A DNA stretch of 64,000 bases from Mucilaginibacter achroorhodeus. GTDB lineage: Bacteria > Bacteroidota > Bacteroidia > Sphingobacteriales > Sphingobacteriaceae. The translations under genes were made by a program, and so were the position numbers. The DNA lies in contig NZ_VOEI01000007.1 in the NCBI RefSeq assembly GCF_007846095.1, positions 186,001-250,000 on the forward strand, written 5' to 3'. Below the pieces are notes generated by a model, which saw only the letters and a list, made by a program, of their open reading frames with translations, ran no database searches and was not told the origin of the DNA. Each line of letters opens with the position of its first letter. Position 1 is the stretch's first letter. Positions 23,750 to 32,607 of the stretch are shown one piece after another.

Positions 23750-25054
23750 ATGAAAAAAATTGTACCCTTTCTCATTCTTGTTATCGTGGTGGTGCTTGCC
23801 CTGATTTATCCGGGCGCTACTGTTGCAGCAAAGCCTGCTACCACTTACAACGGTGCGGATATAGCATGGATGCTTATCTCAACCGCGCTGGTATTATTAA
23901 TGACGCCCGGCCTCGCCTTCTTCTATGGCGGTATGGTGCGTAAAAAGAACGTAATATCAACCATGCTTCAAAGCTTTGTATGTATGGGCCTCATTACTAT
24001 TATTTGGGTAGTATTTGGTTTCAGCATGGCATTTGGTGATGATATTGGCGGTGGCTTTTTGGGCAATCCCAAAACATTTTTCATGATGCAGAATACCCTG
24101 GGCGTTGCTTGGCTTGGCGGTACAATACCGGTAATACTTTTTGCAATGTTCCAGCTTAAGTTTGCGGTTATCACCCCGGCGTTGATCACTGGCGCATTTG
24201 CAGAACGTATCCGTTTCAATTCTTATCTTATTTTCATCACATTATTTATAGTGGTGGTATACATTCCCCTTGCACACGCTACATGGCACCCTGATGGTTT
24301 CTTCTTCAAAATGGGAGTGCTTGACTTTGCCGGTGGTACCGTTGTACACATGTCTGCAGGTTGGGCTGCTTTAGCTTCGGCTCTTTATCTTAAAAAACGT
24401 AATGAGGTGCCTGAGTCGCATACCCCTGCGCGTATCAGCTACGTAATATTAGGTACCGGTTTACTATGGTTCGGCTGGTTTGGCTTTAACGCAGGTTCTG
24501 CGTTGGCATCAGGCGAATTAGCGGCAACAGCCCTGGCTACTACTACAACAGCCTCAGCAGCTGCAGCAATGTCATGGATCTTCTTTGATATCCTGAGAGG
24601 TAAAAAACCATCTGCAATGGGTGCCTGTATTGGCGCAGTTGTAGGTTTAGTTGCTGTAACCCCTGCTGCCGGTTATATCACCGTATCAAGTTCACTTGTA
24701 GTAGGTATTGTAGCTGCAGTAGTAAGTAACCTTGTAGTGATCTGGAGAAGCAAAACCAACATTGATGATACGCTTGACGTATTCCCTTGCCACGGTGTAG
24801 GTGGCATGGTAGGAATGCTGTTAACAGGTGTTTTTGCTACAAAAAGCGTTAATGCTGCCGGTGCGAATGGCTTGTTTTACGGTGAAACCGGATTGTTTGT
24901 AAAACACCTTATTGCACTGGTTGCGGTTTCTGCATTTGCCTTTATAGGTGCATTCATCCTGTTAAAAGTTACCGACCTGATAAGCCCTCTGCGTGTTACA
25001 CCTGAGGATGAGCTTGCCGGTTTGGACGTTTCACAGCACGACGAAGAATTATAG
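23750..25054 (+). CDS. amt: Ammonium transporter Amt
   Basis: The 434-residue protein begins with a hydrophobic signal-like segment and then has 11 membrane helices. Family landmarks include AWMLISTALVLLMTPGLAFFYGG, FAERIRFNSYL, the first twin His in GTVVHMSAGWAAL and the second in FPCHGVGGMVGMLLTGVFA. Amt channels conduct NH3/NH4+ across the inner membrane. The usual PII gene glnK does not follow; a terminator does, so control by a PII protein would need one encoded elsewhere. The C-terminal tail (VTPEDELAGLDVSQHDEEL) matches the PII-contact region of relatives. Confidence 0.95.
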   Translation: MKKIVPFLILVIVVVLALIYPGATVAAKPATTYNGADIAWMLISTALVLLMTPGLAFFYGGMVRKKNVISTMLQSFVCMGLITIIWVVFGFSMAFGDDIGGGFLGNPKTFFMMQNTLGVAWLGGTIPVILFAMFQLKFAVITPALITGAFAERIRFNSYLIFITLFIVVVYIPLAHATWHPDGFFFKMGVLDFAGGTVVHMSAGWAALASALYLKKRNEVPESHTPARISYVILGTGLLWFGWFGFNAGSALASGELAATALATTTTASAAAAMSWIFFDILRGKKPSAMGACIGAVVGLVAVTPAAGYITVSSSLVVGIVAAVVSNLVVIWRSKTNIDDTLDVFPCHGVGGMVGMLLTGVFATKSVNAAGANGLFYGETGLFVKHLIALVAVSAFAFIGAFILLKVTDLISPLRVTPEDELAGLDVSQHDEEL

Positions 25055-25099
25055 AATTCAAACCTCAACTATCATACACTAAACTAACTAACTAACTGG

Positions 25100-25120
25100 A
25101 AAGGGGCTTCGGCCCCTTTT
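25100..25120 (+). terminator. Intrinsic terminator after amt
   Basis: AAAGGGGC, a TTCG tetraloop and GCCCCTTTT form an 8-bp stem (25100-25119) followed by TTTTTTTGTTTTTT. It ends the amt transcript. Confidence 0.92.
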
Positions 25121-25133
25121 TTTGTTTTTTGGC

Positions 25134-25163
25134 TTGCAGGCTCCAATTGTAACCATAGCTTTG
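25134..25163 (+). promoter_or_regulatory. Promoter of the GH43-like gene
   Basis: TTG at 25134-25136, a 19-nt spacer and TAGCTTTG at 25156-25163 match the Bacteroidota promoter. The start codon is at 25168, only 4 nt later, so the mRNA should have almost no leader. Confidence 0.6.
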
Positions 25164-25167
25164 TTTT

Positions 25168-26679
25168 ATGACGGCATGTAACAACCTAAAACTTCCTCTC
25201 ATTTTAATTGCTCTTTTGCTATTAGCCCCAAACGTCGTTAGCGCGCAGATAAAGAACTTTGACAACAAAGGAAGGCAGATTGTGCGTTACAGCACAGCCG
25301 GAGACGCTGTTGACGCGCACGATGGTGAAATTGCGCAGTTCCACGGTGTTTATTATTTATATGGCACCAGTTACGATTGTGGCTTTGAGTGGGGCAACAA
25401 AGGAGCCCCGTTTTGCGGATTTAAAGTTTACTCCTCGAAAGACCTGAACAATTGGACCGATCGCGGATACTTGTTTGACGCCAAAACAAAAATCTGGCAA
25501 ACACGCTGCGATGGTAAAACTTATGGATGCTTTAGGCCACATGTTATTTATAACAAGCTTACTAAACTTTATGTGCTTTGGATAAACGTTTATGATAATG
25601 TAGTTGGATACAGGGTGTTCACATCCAGGTCGCCGGTTGGGCCTTTTACCGAGGTGGCCGAACCTATACTTGCCGTGAATGGCGATATGCCTGCTGCCGG
25701 CCTTAACAATGGCGACCACGATACCTTTGTTGACGATGACGGGATAGCATACTTAGCTTATACCGACTGGCGAACAAAGGGCACAATCGTGATCGAAAAA
25801 TTAAGCGCAGATTACCTCACCGGTACAGGCGAGCATGTTAAAGCGGTTACCAGTGGCGAAACGGAAGCGCCGGGTTTGTTTAAACGCAATGGCAGGTATT
25901 ACGTAACTTACTCTGACCCAAACTGTGGTTACTGCTCCGGCACAGGAACGTCTTATAAAACCGCGATGTCTACGCTGGGCCCATGGTCTGAGGGCAAGCG
26001 GATCAGCGACAATTCATGCGGAGGGCAGCCTTCATTTGTGTCAACAATAAAGATCAATTCGCAAGCAGTATATCTCTATGGAAGTGACCTATGGAATAAT
26101 GCAGCTAAAAATGAGGCCCTTGCAAATTACTACTGGGCTCCCTTAACTTTCGCGGCAGACGGTTCTATCAATCCTTTAAAATGTTATGAAACTTACCGCC
26201 TGCCTAAGGCTATGCCGCAATCAGCCGCAGGCTCGGCTACAAAAAACTTTTTATCAAAATGTGATATAGCCGGTGACTTGCAACGTTCACAATCTTTTGT
26301 TGCAGGCAAAACAGGTAAACTATCTCGTTTAAGCATTACTGCTTTTAAAACCGGAAGCACGGATCAAAACCTTGAAATAGCTATTTACGCTGCTGATGAA
26401 AACGGGCTGCCGCAAGGCAAGCCTCTATATAAAAGCAATGTCGATGCTAAGAACATAGGTTGGTCTGCGAAGAACATTTATCTAAAGCCTTCGCTATCGG
26501 TACATAAAGGAAATCGTTATGCTATCGTTTTAAATTCAAATACCACAACGGGTTGCTATGGTGTTGCCTTAAGCGATGAAGTGAATTCTAATAATGGCGT
26601 CGCTTCTATCAGCAATAACGGCGGGCAATCTTTTAAGCCCGATGTAAAAGTATTGAAATTTAAGGTTATTGTAAATTAG
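25168..26679 (+). CDS. Exported glycoside hydrolase family 43-like protein
   Basis: The 503-residue protein has a signal peptide ending VVSA (about residue 26). Residues about 45-340 form a five-bladed propeller with GH43-type residues. The putative base Asp is in AHDGEIAQFHGVYYLYG, the pKa-modulating Asp in DHDTFVDDDGIAY and the acid Glu in SGETEAPGLFKRNGRYYVTYS. A C-terminal beta-sandwich of about 130 residues looks like a carbohydrate-binding module. GH43 enzymes cut arabinan, xylan or galactan side chains; the exact substrate is unclear. It is monocistronic and not part of a SusC/D locus. Its C-terminal domain may direct it to an insoluble glycan. Confidence 0.8.
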   Translation: MTACNNLKLPLILIALLLLAPNVVSAQIKNFDNKGRQIVRYSTAGDAVDAHDGEIAQFHGVYYLYGTSYDCGFEWGNKGAPFCGFKVYSSKDLNNWTDRGYLFDAKTKIWQTRCDGKTYGCFRPHVIYNKLTKLYVLWINVYDNVVGYRVFTSRSPVGPFTEVAEPILAVNGDMPAAGLNNGDHDTFVDDDGIAYLAYTDWRTKGTIVIEKLSADYLTGTGEHVKAVTSGETEAPGLFKRNGRYYVTYSDPNCGYCSGTGTSYKTAMSTLGPWSEGKRISDNSCGGQPSFVSTIKINSQAVYLYGSDLWNNAAKNEALANYYWAPLTFAADGSINPLKCYETYRLPKAMPQSAAGSATKNFLSKCDIAGDLQRSQSFVAGKTGKLSRLSITAFKTGSTDQNLEIAIYAADENGLPQGKPLYKSNVDAKNIGWSAKNIYLKPSLSVHKGNRYAIVLNSNTTTGCYGVALSDEVNSNNGVASISNNGGQSFKPDVKVLKFKVIVN

Positions 26680-26733
26680 AACCTGCTTGGCAACAATTAT
26701 TCTCTTCAGTTGTAATTTCTAAAAAGCCTAACT

Positions 26734-27063
26734 ATGAACGATCAGGAATTTAGAGAATTACACCAGCCACTGCACGTACCGGCACATTATGACACTGCGG
26801 CTTCGCTTAAAGAAAATCTGGCTTATGCCTTAGCTGATCTTGGCGAAGGTACAGCAGATGAAGTGATAGCGCACTTGCACGAGCTATCCGGCGGAGACGA
26901 TATTGAACGCGAACATGCTTGTGAATTGCTGGAGCTTTGGTACAAGAACGGCATGGTTACCGTTAACGAGGAAAATAAGCCACGCAAATACAACCTGCAT
27001 AAAATAACCCAGGCCAACAGCGGCAGCGTAAACCCAAGGCTGATAGAGCCCGGGGTGGATTAA
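26734..27063 (+). CDS. Conserved hypothetical protein, winged-helix-like
   Basis: The 109-residue cytosolic protein has a helical core (SLKENLAYALADLGEGTADEVIAHLHELSGGDD, then EREHACELLELWYKNGMVTVNEENKPRKYNLH). The helices are followed by a short beta hairpin, suggesting a winged helix. The C-terminus is polar. It may be a small DNA-binding or adaptor protein, but no family is recognised and the neighbours do not help. It is probably monocistronic, converging on thiL. Confidence 0.6.
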   Translation: MNDQEFRELHQPLHVPAHYDTAASLKENLAYALADLGEGTADEVIAHLHELSGGDDIEREHACELLELWYKNGMVTVNEENKPRKYNLHKITQANSGSVNPRLIEPGVD

Positions 27064-27096
27064 TTCATGCTTTTCTCGCCCGAAAATATTTGAAGT

Positions 27097-27140
27097 TGCA
27101 ATCCACAGCTTATGCAGCAATCTGCAAATTGAGGATTGCA
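27097..27140. other. Hairpin between convergent genes
   Basis: TGCAATCC (27097-27104) and GGATTGCA (27133-27140) form an 8-bp perfect stem around a 28-nt loop. It lies between the stops of the 26734 gene and thiL. It has no T-tract, so its role as a terminator is uncertain. Confidence 0.4.
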
Positions 27141-27177
27141 GCATTTAAATATACCCTATCGCAATAACATGATTGAT

Positions 27178-28221
27178 TTACCCTGCTTTAAACGCATTCC
27201 ATCCCTGTGCCTTTAATTCATGTACATTGCCAGATTTGGTTATCAATGTATAACCTTCATTAGGTTCGGTGATGTAGCCAATGATAGAGAAATCCATTTT
27301 GTGCTTTATCTTATCGTAGTCCGCTTGTTTAACTGTAAAGAGCAGCTCATAATCTTCGCCGCCGCTTAAGGCACACACGGTTGGATCGAGGCCAAACTCG
27401 CGGGCTGTTTCGTACGTCATCGGATCGATAGGGATTTTTTCTTCGTACAGTTTAGCCCCCTTATTGCTTTGCTTGCAGATATGCAGAACTTCTGATGCCA
27501 AACCGTCTGATACATCTATCATGGAAGTTGGTTTAACACCAAGTTCCTGCAGCAGGTCTATGATATCTTTACGCGCTTCGGGTTTCAATTGGCGTTCAAC
27601 AATATAATCCTTACCCTCCAGATCAGGCTGAATATTGGGATTCTCCATATAAACCAATTTTTCACGCTCTAATAACTGCAAACCGATATAAGCCCCTCCA
27701 AGATCTCCGGATACGCAGATCAGGTCGCCCGTTTCAGCGGTGTTACGGTAAACCACATCGTTCTCATCAGCATAGCCTAAAGACGTTACGCTTATCACCA
27801 AGCCCTGGCGCGATGCGGATGTATCGCCCCCAACCAGGTCAACATTGTAGTTTCCGCAAGCAAGATAAATGCCTTCGTAAAGTTCTTCAATTGCTTCTAA
27901 CGGGAATTTACTGCTCATACCTATGGATACAGTTACTTGGGTGGCCGTACCGTTCATGGCGTAAATATCGCTCAGGTTTACCTGGATGGCCTTGTACCCC
28001 AAATGTTTAAGAGGAGTATATGCAAGATCAAAATGTATGTTTTCTAACAGCAGATCTGTAGATACAAGGGTGCGTTTGCCTTCGTAATTTAGCACGGCAG
28101 CATCATCGCCGATGCCCTTTACCGTACTTTTTTGTACCAGTTTTATATTTTTTGTGAGATGGCTGATCAAGCCAAATTCACCTAATGATTCCAGATTGGT
28201 TTTCTCTTCGTTCTCGAACAT
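27178..28221 (-). CDS. thiL: Thiamine-monophosphate kinase
   Basis: The 347-residue protein is in the AIR synthase/PurM superfamily. It opens with FGLISHLTKNI, then carries the metal- and ATP-binding GIGDDAAVLNYEGKRTLVSTDLLLENIHF, the block VNLSDIYAMNG and VGGDTSASRQG. The C-terminal domain has MIDVSDGLASEVLHICKQS and CALSGGEDYELLFTV. ThiL phosphorylates thiamine phosphate to the active diphosphate, the last step of de novo synthesis. The other thi genes are not in the window, and the pyrophosphokinase-like gene at 21542 is 5 kb away. Confidence 0.95.
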   Translation of the reverse strand: MFENEEKTNLESLGEFGLISHLTKNIKLVQKSTVKGIGDDAAVLNYEGKRTLVSTDLLLENIHFDLAYTPLKHLGYKAIQVNLSDIYAMNGTATQVTVSIGMSSKFPLEAIEELYEGIYLACGNYNVDLVGGDTSASRQGLVISVTSLGYADENDVVYRNTAETGDLICVSGDLGGAYIGLQLLEREKLVYMENPNIQPDLEGKDYIVERQLKPEARKDIIDLLQELGVKPTSMIDVSDGLASEVLHICKQSNKGAKLYEEKIPIDPMTYETAREFGLDPTVCALSGGEDYELLFTVKQADYDKIKHKMDFSIIGYITEPNEGYTLITKSGNVHELKAQGWNAFKAG

Positions 28222-28369
28222 ATTTTATATGATTTCAGCGATTGATCTGCAAAAATACGCAAAGCTTATTACAATTGATTACTTAATAGCTTAAGCTACT
28301 TTGGCTTGATTTCAATTGTAAAACTTACCATGCATAAAGTTATTTAACATAGGATTAACAAAACCGTCA

Positions 28370-28377
28370 TAGCTTTG
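28370..28377 (+). promoter_or_regulatory. Candidate -7 element of the nuclease gene
   Basis: TAGCTTTG matches TAnnTTTG, 19 nt before the start of the lipoprotein nuclease at 28397. No clear upstream TTG box lies at the right distance. Confidence 0.4.
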
Positions 28378-28396
28378 CTCTGGAAAATACATTTAT

Positions 28397-29830
28397 ATGA
28401 AATTCAGAAAATTACTCATCGTCTATCTATCTGTTCTGGTGGTTGTTGCAGGCTGTAGAAAAGACATTACACAACAACCAACCAACCCCGGAAATGGTAC
28501 CGAAACACCGCAGCCTCCTAAACCATACAAAGTAACAGAAGATTTTGAGACCGGCTCTAAAACAGCCTATGCTGCAGCAGACGTACAGTTAACCACCGGC
28601 GCGTGGACTTTTAACGATGCTCTTTTGGGTACCCTTGCGGCTGATGCAAAGAACGGTTCAAAATCAGTAAGACTAAGAACCGGTGATATTACCATGAAAT
28701 TTGATATAAGCAACTTACAGCAGATAAAAATAAGCCACGCTAAATATGGTACGGACGCAAATTCTACCTGGCAGCTAATGATCTCTGACGATGGGGGTGC
28801 TACATTTAAACAAGTGGGCTCAGACATATCGGAAACTAGCACAACTCTTGTGGCCGACTCATTTAAGGTAACCACTACCAAACCCGTCAGGTTCCGTATA
28901 CAAAAAACAGGCACAACCCGCATCAATATAGATGATATCGTATTTACCGGCACCGGCGATTCTGGCATTATCATAGGCACTGACCCGGGCACAGGCGACG
29001 GAGATAATGGCGCAGGCACAGGTTCTGCAGCACCTGAACGCGGGGTAACCGCAGGCAGCGATGCACAGCCAGCATCCGGAGATAACAGCAACCTATTGTT
29101 TGGCAACCCTTCAAACGCGCAAACATCTGTAACTGTTGCTGATAATTACCTGATAGATCAGAGTTATTACGTAGAATCGTATAGCGCTATGCGTGGCACA
29201 CCGAATTGGGTAAGCTGGCATATTGATGCAAATACCATCAATAACACCGCTCCGCGATCAGACAATTTTGCGGGTTTTATAGGTTTGCCATCAACGTTTT
29301 ATCACGTTGAAAGTAATAGTTACCAAAGCTCTGGTTTCGACAGAGGGCATAATTGTCCGTCGGCAGATAGGACCAGCTCTGCTAATGCTAATGCTGCAAC
29401 TTTCCTGATGACTAACATGATACCTCAGGCACCAAATAACAACCAGCAGACATGGGCCAATATGGAAAATTACCTGCGCGACCAGGTGAAGGCAGGTAAT
29501 GAGGTGTACGTTATCATGGGCAGCTACGGCATGGGCGGTACAGGTTCAAATGGAACATTCAATAAGATCAATGGTGATAAGATAACCGTACCAAGTAATG
29601 TTTGGAAGGTGGCGGTAATTATCCCAACAGGAGATAATGATGTTAATCGTGTTACTACCTCAACCCGTGTTATCGCCGTGAACACGCCAAACATTAATAC
29701 CATCAACACCGACTGGAAGCAGTACCGTGTAAGCGTTAGGGCCATTGAGCAGGCAACCGGTTACAACCTGTTATCGGCACTGCCGCAAAGCGTGCAAGAT
29801 GCTGTAGAAACTAAAACGGATAATTTATAG
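28397..29830 (+). CDS. Lipoprotein DNA/RNA non-specific endonuclease
   Basis: The 477-residue protein has a lipobox (VVVAGC, Cys20). A beta-sandwich domain of about 140 residues (EDFETGSKTAYA... to INIDDIVFTG) is typical of surface adhesion modules. A Gly/Asp/Thr linker (190-225) leads to the ENDO3c-type betabeta-alpha-Me nuclease. The catalytic motif is SSGFDRGHNCPSADR with general base H318. The Mg-binding Asn lies in TNMIPQAPNNNQQTW. It would be a cell-surface or periplasmic nuclease, able to degrade extracellular nucleic acid for nutrients. It is monocistronic. A type B repeat follows the stop. Confidence 0.9.
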   Translation: MKFRKLLIVYLSVLVVVAGCRKDITQQPTNPGNGTETPQPPKPYKVTEDFETGSKTAYAAADVQLTTGAWTFNDALLGTLAADAKNGSKSVRLRTGDITMKFDISNLQQIKISHAKYGTDANSTWQLMISDDGGATFKQVGSDISETSTTLVADSFKVTTTKPVRFRIQKTGTTRINIDDIVFTGTGDSGIIIGTDPGTGDGDNGAGTGSAAPERGVTAGSDAQPASGDNSNLLFGNPSNAQTSVTVADNYLIDQSYYVESYSAMRGTPNWVSWHIDANTINNTAPRSDNFAGFIGLPSTFYHVESNSYQSSGFDRGHNCPSADRTSSANANAATFLMTNMIPQAPNNNQQTWANMENYLRDQVKAGNEVYVIMGSYGMGGTGSNGTFNKINGDKITVPSNVWKVAVIIPTGDNDVNRVTTSTRVIAVNTPNINTINTDWKQYRVSVRAIEQATGYNLLSALPQSVQDAVETKTDNL

Positions 29831-29845
29831 GCCTTTTATTCTTCA

Positions 29846-29936
29846 TGTCATTTCGAACGAGGAACGAGGAGAAATCTTCTACGCGCGACTTACAAAGCAG
29901 AGGATTTCTCCTCGCTACCGCTCGTTCGAAATGACA
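29846..29936. repeat. Type B palindromic repeat (copy 2, nearly perfect)
   Basis: The 16-bp outer arms TGTCATTTCGAACGAG (29846-29861) and CTCGTTCGAAATGACA (29921-29936) are exact inverse copies. The inner 12-bp arms CGAGGAGAAATC (29865-29876) and GATTTCTCCTCG (29903-29914) are also perfect. The 91-bp element sits between convergent genes and would form a long hairpin, possibly acting as terminator or mRNA stabiliser. Confidence 0.8.
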
Positions 29937-29941
29937 ATTTT

Positions 29942-30961
29942 TTAATAGTCGATTTGCATTAGCCCAAGGCCGGGCGCATAACTCAACTCCCATTTTCCCT
30001 GACTGAAAGCCGGGTTTTGATATGGATTATTGGAAACCAATAAGGGCCCGTCAAGATCGGCCCAGTCACATTGGGGGGCAAGGGCAGCAGCGGCAAGTGT
30101 GGCGCAACTGGTTTCGCTCATGCAACCTATCAATACCTTTAGGCCTAACTCGAGAGCTCTATCCAACATCCGTTTTGCCTCATGCATACCGGCTGATTTC
30201 ATGAGCTTAATATTGATGCCATGATAAACACCGGCAGCCTTATCTACATCAGCAAACCGTTGCACCGCTTCATCGCCAATAATTGGTATGGGGCTATGCT
30301 CGGTGATCCAGGCATTGCCGTCAACATCGGTTTTTAACATGGGTTGCTCAATCAGTTTCACGCCCTGCTCCTGCAGCCAGTAAATAAAGTCGAGGCTTTG
30401 TTTGCGATCTGTCCAGCCCTGGTTGGCATCTACATACAGTGGCTTATCGGTTACCGAACGGATGGTTTGTATGAGGTCCTTGTCCGTATCACGCCCAAGC
30501 TTTACTTTGATCACTTTAGCCTCGGGAGCTTCGTGTATTTTTTGAATAATCACCTCTTTGGTATCAATACCAACGGTGTAACTCGTAACCGGCATCAAAG
30601 CGGGATCGCTTCCTAACAATTGCCAGCAGGGTACTCCTTTCAATTTACCTTCCAGATCATGCAAGGCAATATCTATGGCTGCCTTTACAGCCGGGTTACC
30701 GGGCGCAATGTTATCGAGGTACGCAATTATGGCATCAAAATCAAAGGGATATTTGAACAGGTTAACATCTACCTTATTTAAAAATTCTGCAGCGCTTTGG
30801 TGGCTCTCGCCCATATAGGGCACCATAGATGCTTCGCCATAGCCTGTATGCCCTTCGTGATTGATCTTTACCAGCATCAACGGCGTAGAATTGCGCGAGA
30901 ATTTGGCAATGGTAAAAGTATGCTTCAGAAGAAGCTCGTATGGCTGGTAAGTAAGCTGCAT
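29942..30961 (-). CDS. Dipeptide epimerase, enolase superfamily (L-Ala-D/L-Glu epimerase type)
   Basis: The start at 30961 (MQLTYQPYELLLKHTFTIAKF) is chosen over ATG 30994 because a TAGCTTTG -7 element (30971-30978) lies between them. Of 339 residues, the N-terminal cap domain is followed by a TIM barrel with catalytic Lys in VIKVKLGRD (KxK). Metal ligands are in YVDANQGW, LIEQPM and IGDEAVQ, with the second Lys in GINIKLMKSAG. Family enzymes racemise L-Ala-D-Glu released from murein. The muropeptide setting is supported by anmK elsewhere in the window, but there is no operon link. Confidence 0.88.
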   Translation of the reverse strand: MQLTYQPYELLLKHTFTIAKFSRNSTPLMLVKINHEGHTGYGEASMVPYMGESHQSAAEFLNKVDVNLFKYPFDFDAIIAYLDNIAPGNPAVKAAIDIALHDLEGKLKGVPCWQLLGSDPALMPVTSYTVGIDTKEVIIQKIHEAPEAKVIKVKLGRDTDKDLIQTIRSVTDKPLYVDANQGWTDRKQSLDFIYWLQEQGVKLIEQPMLKTDVDGNAWITEHSPIPIIGDEAVQRFADVDKAAGVYHGINIKLMKSAGMHEAKRMLDRALELGLKVLIGCMSETSCATLAAAALAPQCDWADLDGPLLVSNNPYQNPAFSQGKWELSYAPGLGLMQIDY

Positions 30962-30970
30962 GTCAAATAT

Positions 30971-30978
30971 CAAAGCTA
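30971..30978 (-). promoter_or_regulatory. Candidate -7 element of the epimerase gene
   Basis: On the minus strand this reads TAGCTTTG, 9 nt before the preferred start at 30961. A second match (TATCTTTG, 31003-31010, plus strand) lies 5 nt before the divergent gene at 31016. The upstream boxes of both are weak. Confidence 0.45.
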
Positions 30979-31015
30979 AAATTTTAATTTTCATATACTG
31001 CTTATCTTTGCGGCT

Positions 31016-32005
31016 ATGTCGGCAAAAATTTACGCCCCGTTTGAGCGCTTCAACTTCAGCAATAAAAACTGTTTCCTTAGCGGGGAGGCACTAAAAAGCG
31101 AGGAAGAAAAGATCCAGGTTTTCCCGCAGTGGCTGATGAGCCAGTACGCTTTGGAAGACAAGCCGTTCAAAATGCTCGACGAGAACATTGCTACCTACAA
31201 AGATCTTAAGCTGCCTTGCTCGAGCCATATAAACGATGATTTTCTGGAGCCGCTTGAAGAAGAAATTGCCAATGTTTTTGAAAAGGGTTACGAAGGTGTA
31301 AAGGCCCTTGATGAACTGAAACTTTTCCAATGGGCTGGTAAGCTACTATATGGCATCATCTTTAACGAGATACAATCGGGCATCAGGCTAATGCACTCGC
31401 AAGGCGAGGAATTCAGCATGTCGCAATCTATTCTTTTAAAATTCAGCCAGTTGCATTTGATGCTGCAGAGCATTAACCTGCCTATCATTTTTGAAGACTT
31501 TAAACCCTTTAGCATCTTCCTGTTTAAGGTGAACAATAATCATGAAGAGTTTGGTTACCGGGATGAAATAAATACCCAAACATTCGCGCTCCGCATAAAA
31601 GATTTTGGGATGGTAATTTGCCTGCAGGACAATGCTTCAAATTATTACTATCACAAAAAGATATACGAACAGATCAAAGACGAGACGCTGCACCCTATCC
31701 AGTTTGAAGAATTTAGTGCCCGCGTTTTTTACTCTAACTACCTTTTCAACCGCTTGCCCGAATACAACATTTTGCCGGTCAATGATGAGATCTATATAGA
31801 GGAAATGCCCTTACGTGGCTTAAGCAGCAAGCCGCTTTTTGACGAATGGCAAAATAAAACCTACGGCCAGGTATTGGAAAATTTCTGGAAGAACTGGGGC
31901 TTTTTGTTACTGGAGATCATCAAAGATCCTGAGCATCCGGTGAGCTACCTGTTTGATAAAGATGGCAACAAAATAGCTGCTGATAGTATTTCACTTAGCC
32001 TCTAA
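31016..32005 (+). CDS. Conserved hypothetical protein of Bacteroidota
   Basis: The 329-residue protein has no signal peptide or membrane helix. It begins MSAKIYAPFERFNFSNKNCF and includes an NCFLSGEAL segment that recalls the first half of an HNH/zinc motif; no second Cys pair is seen. The rest is mixed alpha/beta and rich in Phe, Tyr and Asn, ending SLSL. I do not recognise a family. A TATCTTTG element sits 5 nt before the ATG, so its mRNA may lack a leader. The stop overlaps that of the convergent rhomboid gene by 3 nt. Confidence 0.8.
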   Translation: MSAKIYAPFERFNFSNKNCFLSGEALKSEEEKIQVFPQWLMSQYALEDKPFKMLDENIATYKDLKLPCSSHINDDFLEPLEEEIANVFEKGYEGVKALDELKLFQWAGKLLYGIIFNEIQSGIRLMHSQGEEFSMSQSILLKFSQLHLMLQSINLPIIFEDFKPFSIFLFKVNNNHEEFGYRDEINTQTFALRIKDFGMVICLQDNASNYYYHKKIYEQIKDETLHPIQFEEFSARVFYSNYLFNRLPEYNILPVNDEIYIEEMPLRGLSSKPLFDEWQNKTYGQVLENFWKNWGFLLLEIIKDPEHPVSYLFDKDGNKIAADSISLSL

Positions 32006-32607
32006 AATTTCCTGAAAAATTCATTAAGCACATTGTGGTTGAGTATAACGGTAATGATGATGCCACTTATAGCACCAAAAAAGTGTGCATCGTGGTTAAT
32101 GTTATCCCGCGCGTGCTTTGATGCAAAGTGGCAGTATACCAGGTAGAGAATACCAAATATCCAAGCCGGTATAGCTATGGGTATAAACAGTATGCTCATA
32201 CCTGCTGTTGGCTGAAATAGTATAAAGCTAAATATCACCGCACTGATAGCGCCTGATGCGCCCAAACTATTGTACCAAATATCGTTCTTATGCTTACGAA
32301 TAGTTGGCAGATCGCTCAATATTAAACTTACTATGTACAGCGCCCCAAACTGCCAATGCCCCAGGTAAACCTCTAACTGAAAGGCAAAGAAATAGTACGA
32401 CAGCATGTTAAAGAACAGGTGGTTCCAATCCTTATGGATAAGGCCGCTGGTTAAAACGGTGTATACCTTATGGCCTCTTGATACATTGTATGGGTTAAGG
32501 ATAAAGTTGCCGTAAATGTTATGGTTTGAAAATGCCCATAACGATGTCGCCAGCGTGAGAACAAATATGATAGACGCTACCGGGGCGTACTGTAAGTATT
32601 CAATCAT
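32002..32607 (-). CDS. Rhomboid-family intramembrane serine protease
   Basis: The 201-residue protein has six membrane helices, the minimal rhomboid core. The catalytic dyad is visible: Ser118 in GASGAIS and His175 in NHDAHFFGAISG. The stabilising HN region is IHKDWNHLFFNML. It cuts membrane proteins within or next to the bilayer; substrates are unknown. Its ATG overlaps the stop of the upstream M14 peptidase by 4 nt (ATGA), so the two are coupled in one operon with yjbR and an outer-membrane barrel. The C-terminal stop overlaps a convergent gene. Confidence 0.93.
   Translation of the reverse strand: MIEYLQYAPVASIIFVLTLATSLWAFSNHNIYGNFILNPYNVSRGHKVYTVLTSGLIHKDWNHLFFNMLSYYFFAFQLEVYLGHWQFGALYIVSLILSDLPTIRKHKNDIWYNSLGASGAISAVIFSFILFQPTAGMSILFIPIAIPAWIFGILYLVYCHFASKHARDNINHDAHFFGAISGIIITVILNHNVLNEFFRKF

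Noticed and set aside
25055..25160. A glnK-type PII gene after amt
   Set aside because: No frame is present; a terminator follows amt and the next gene is a glycosidase.
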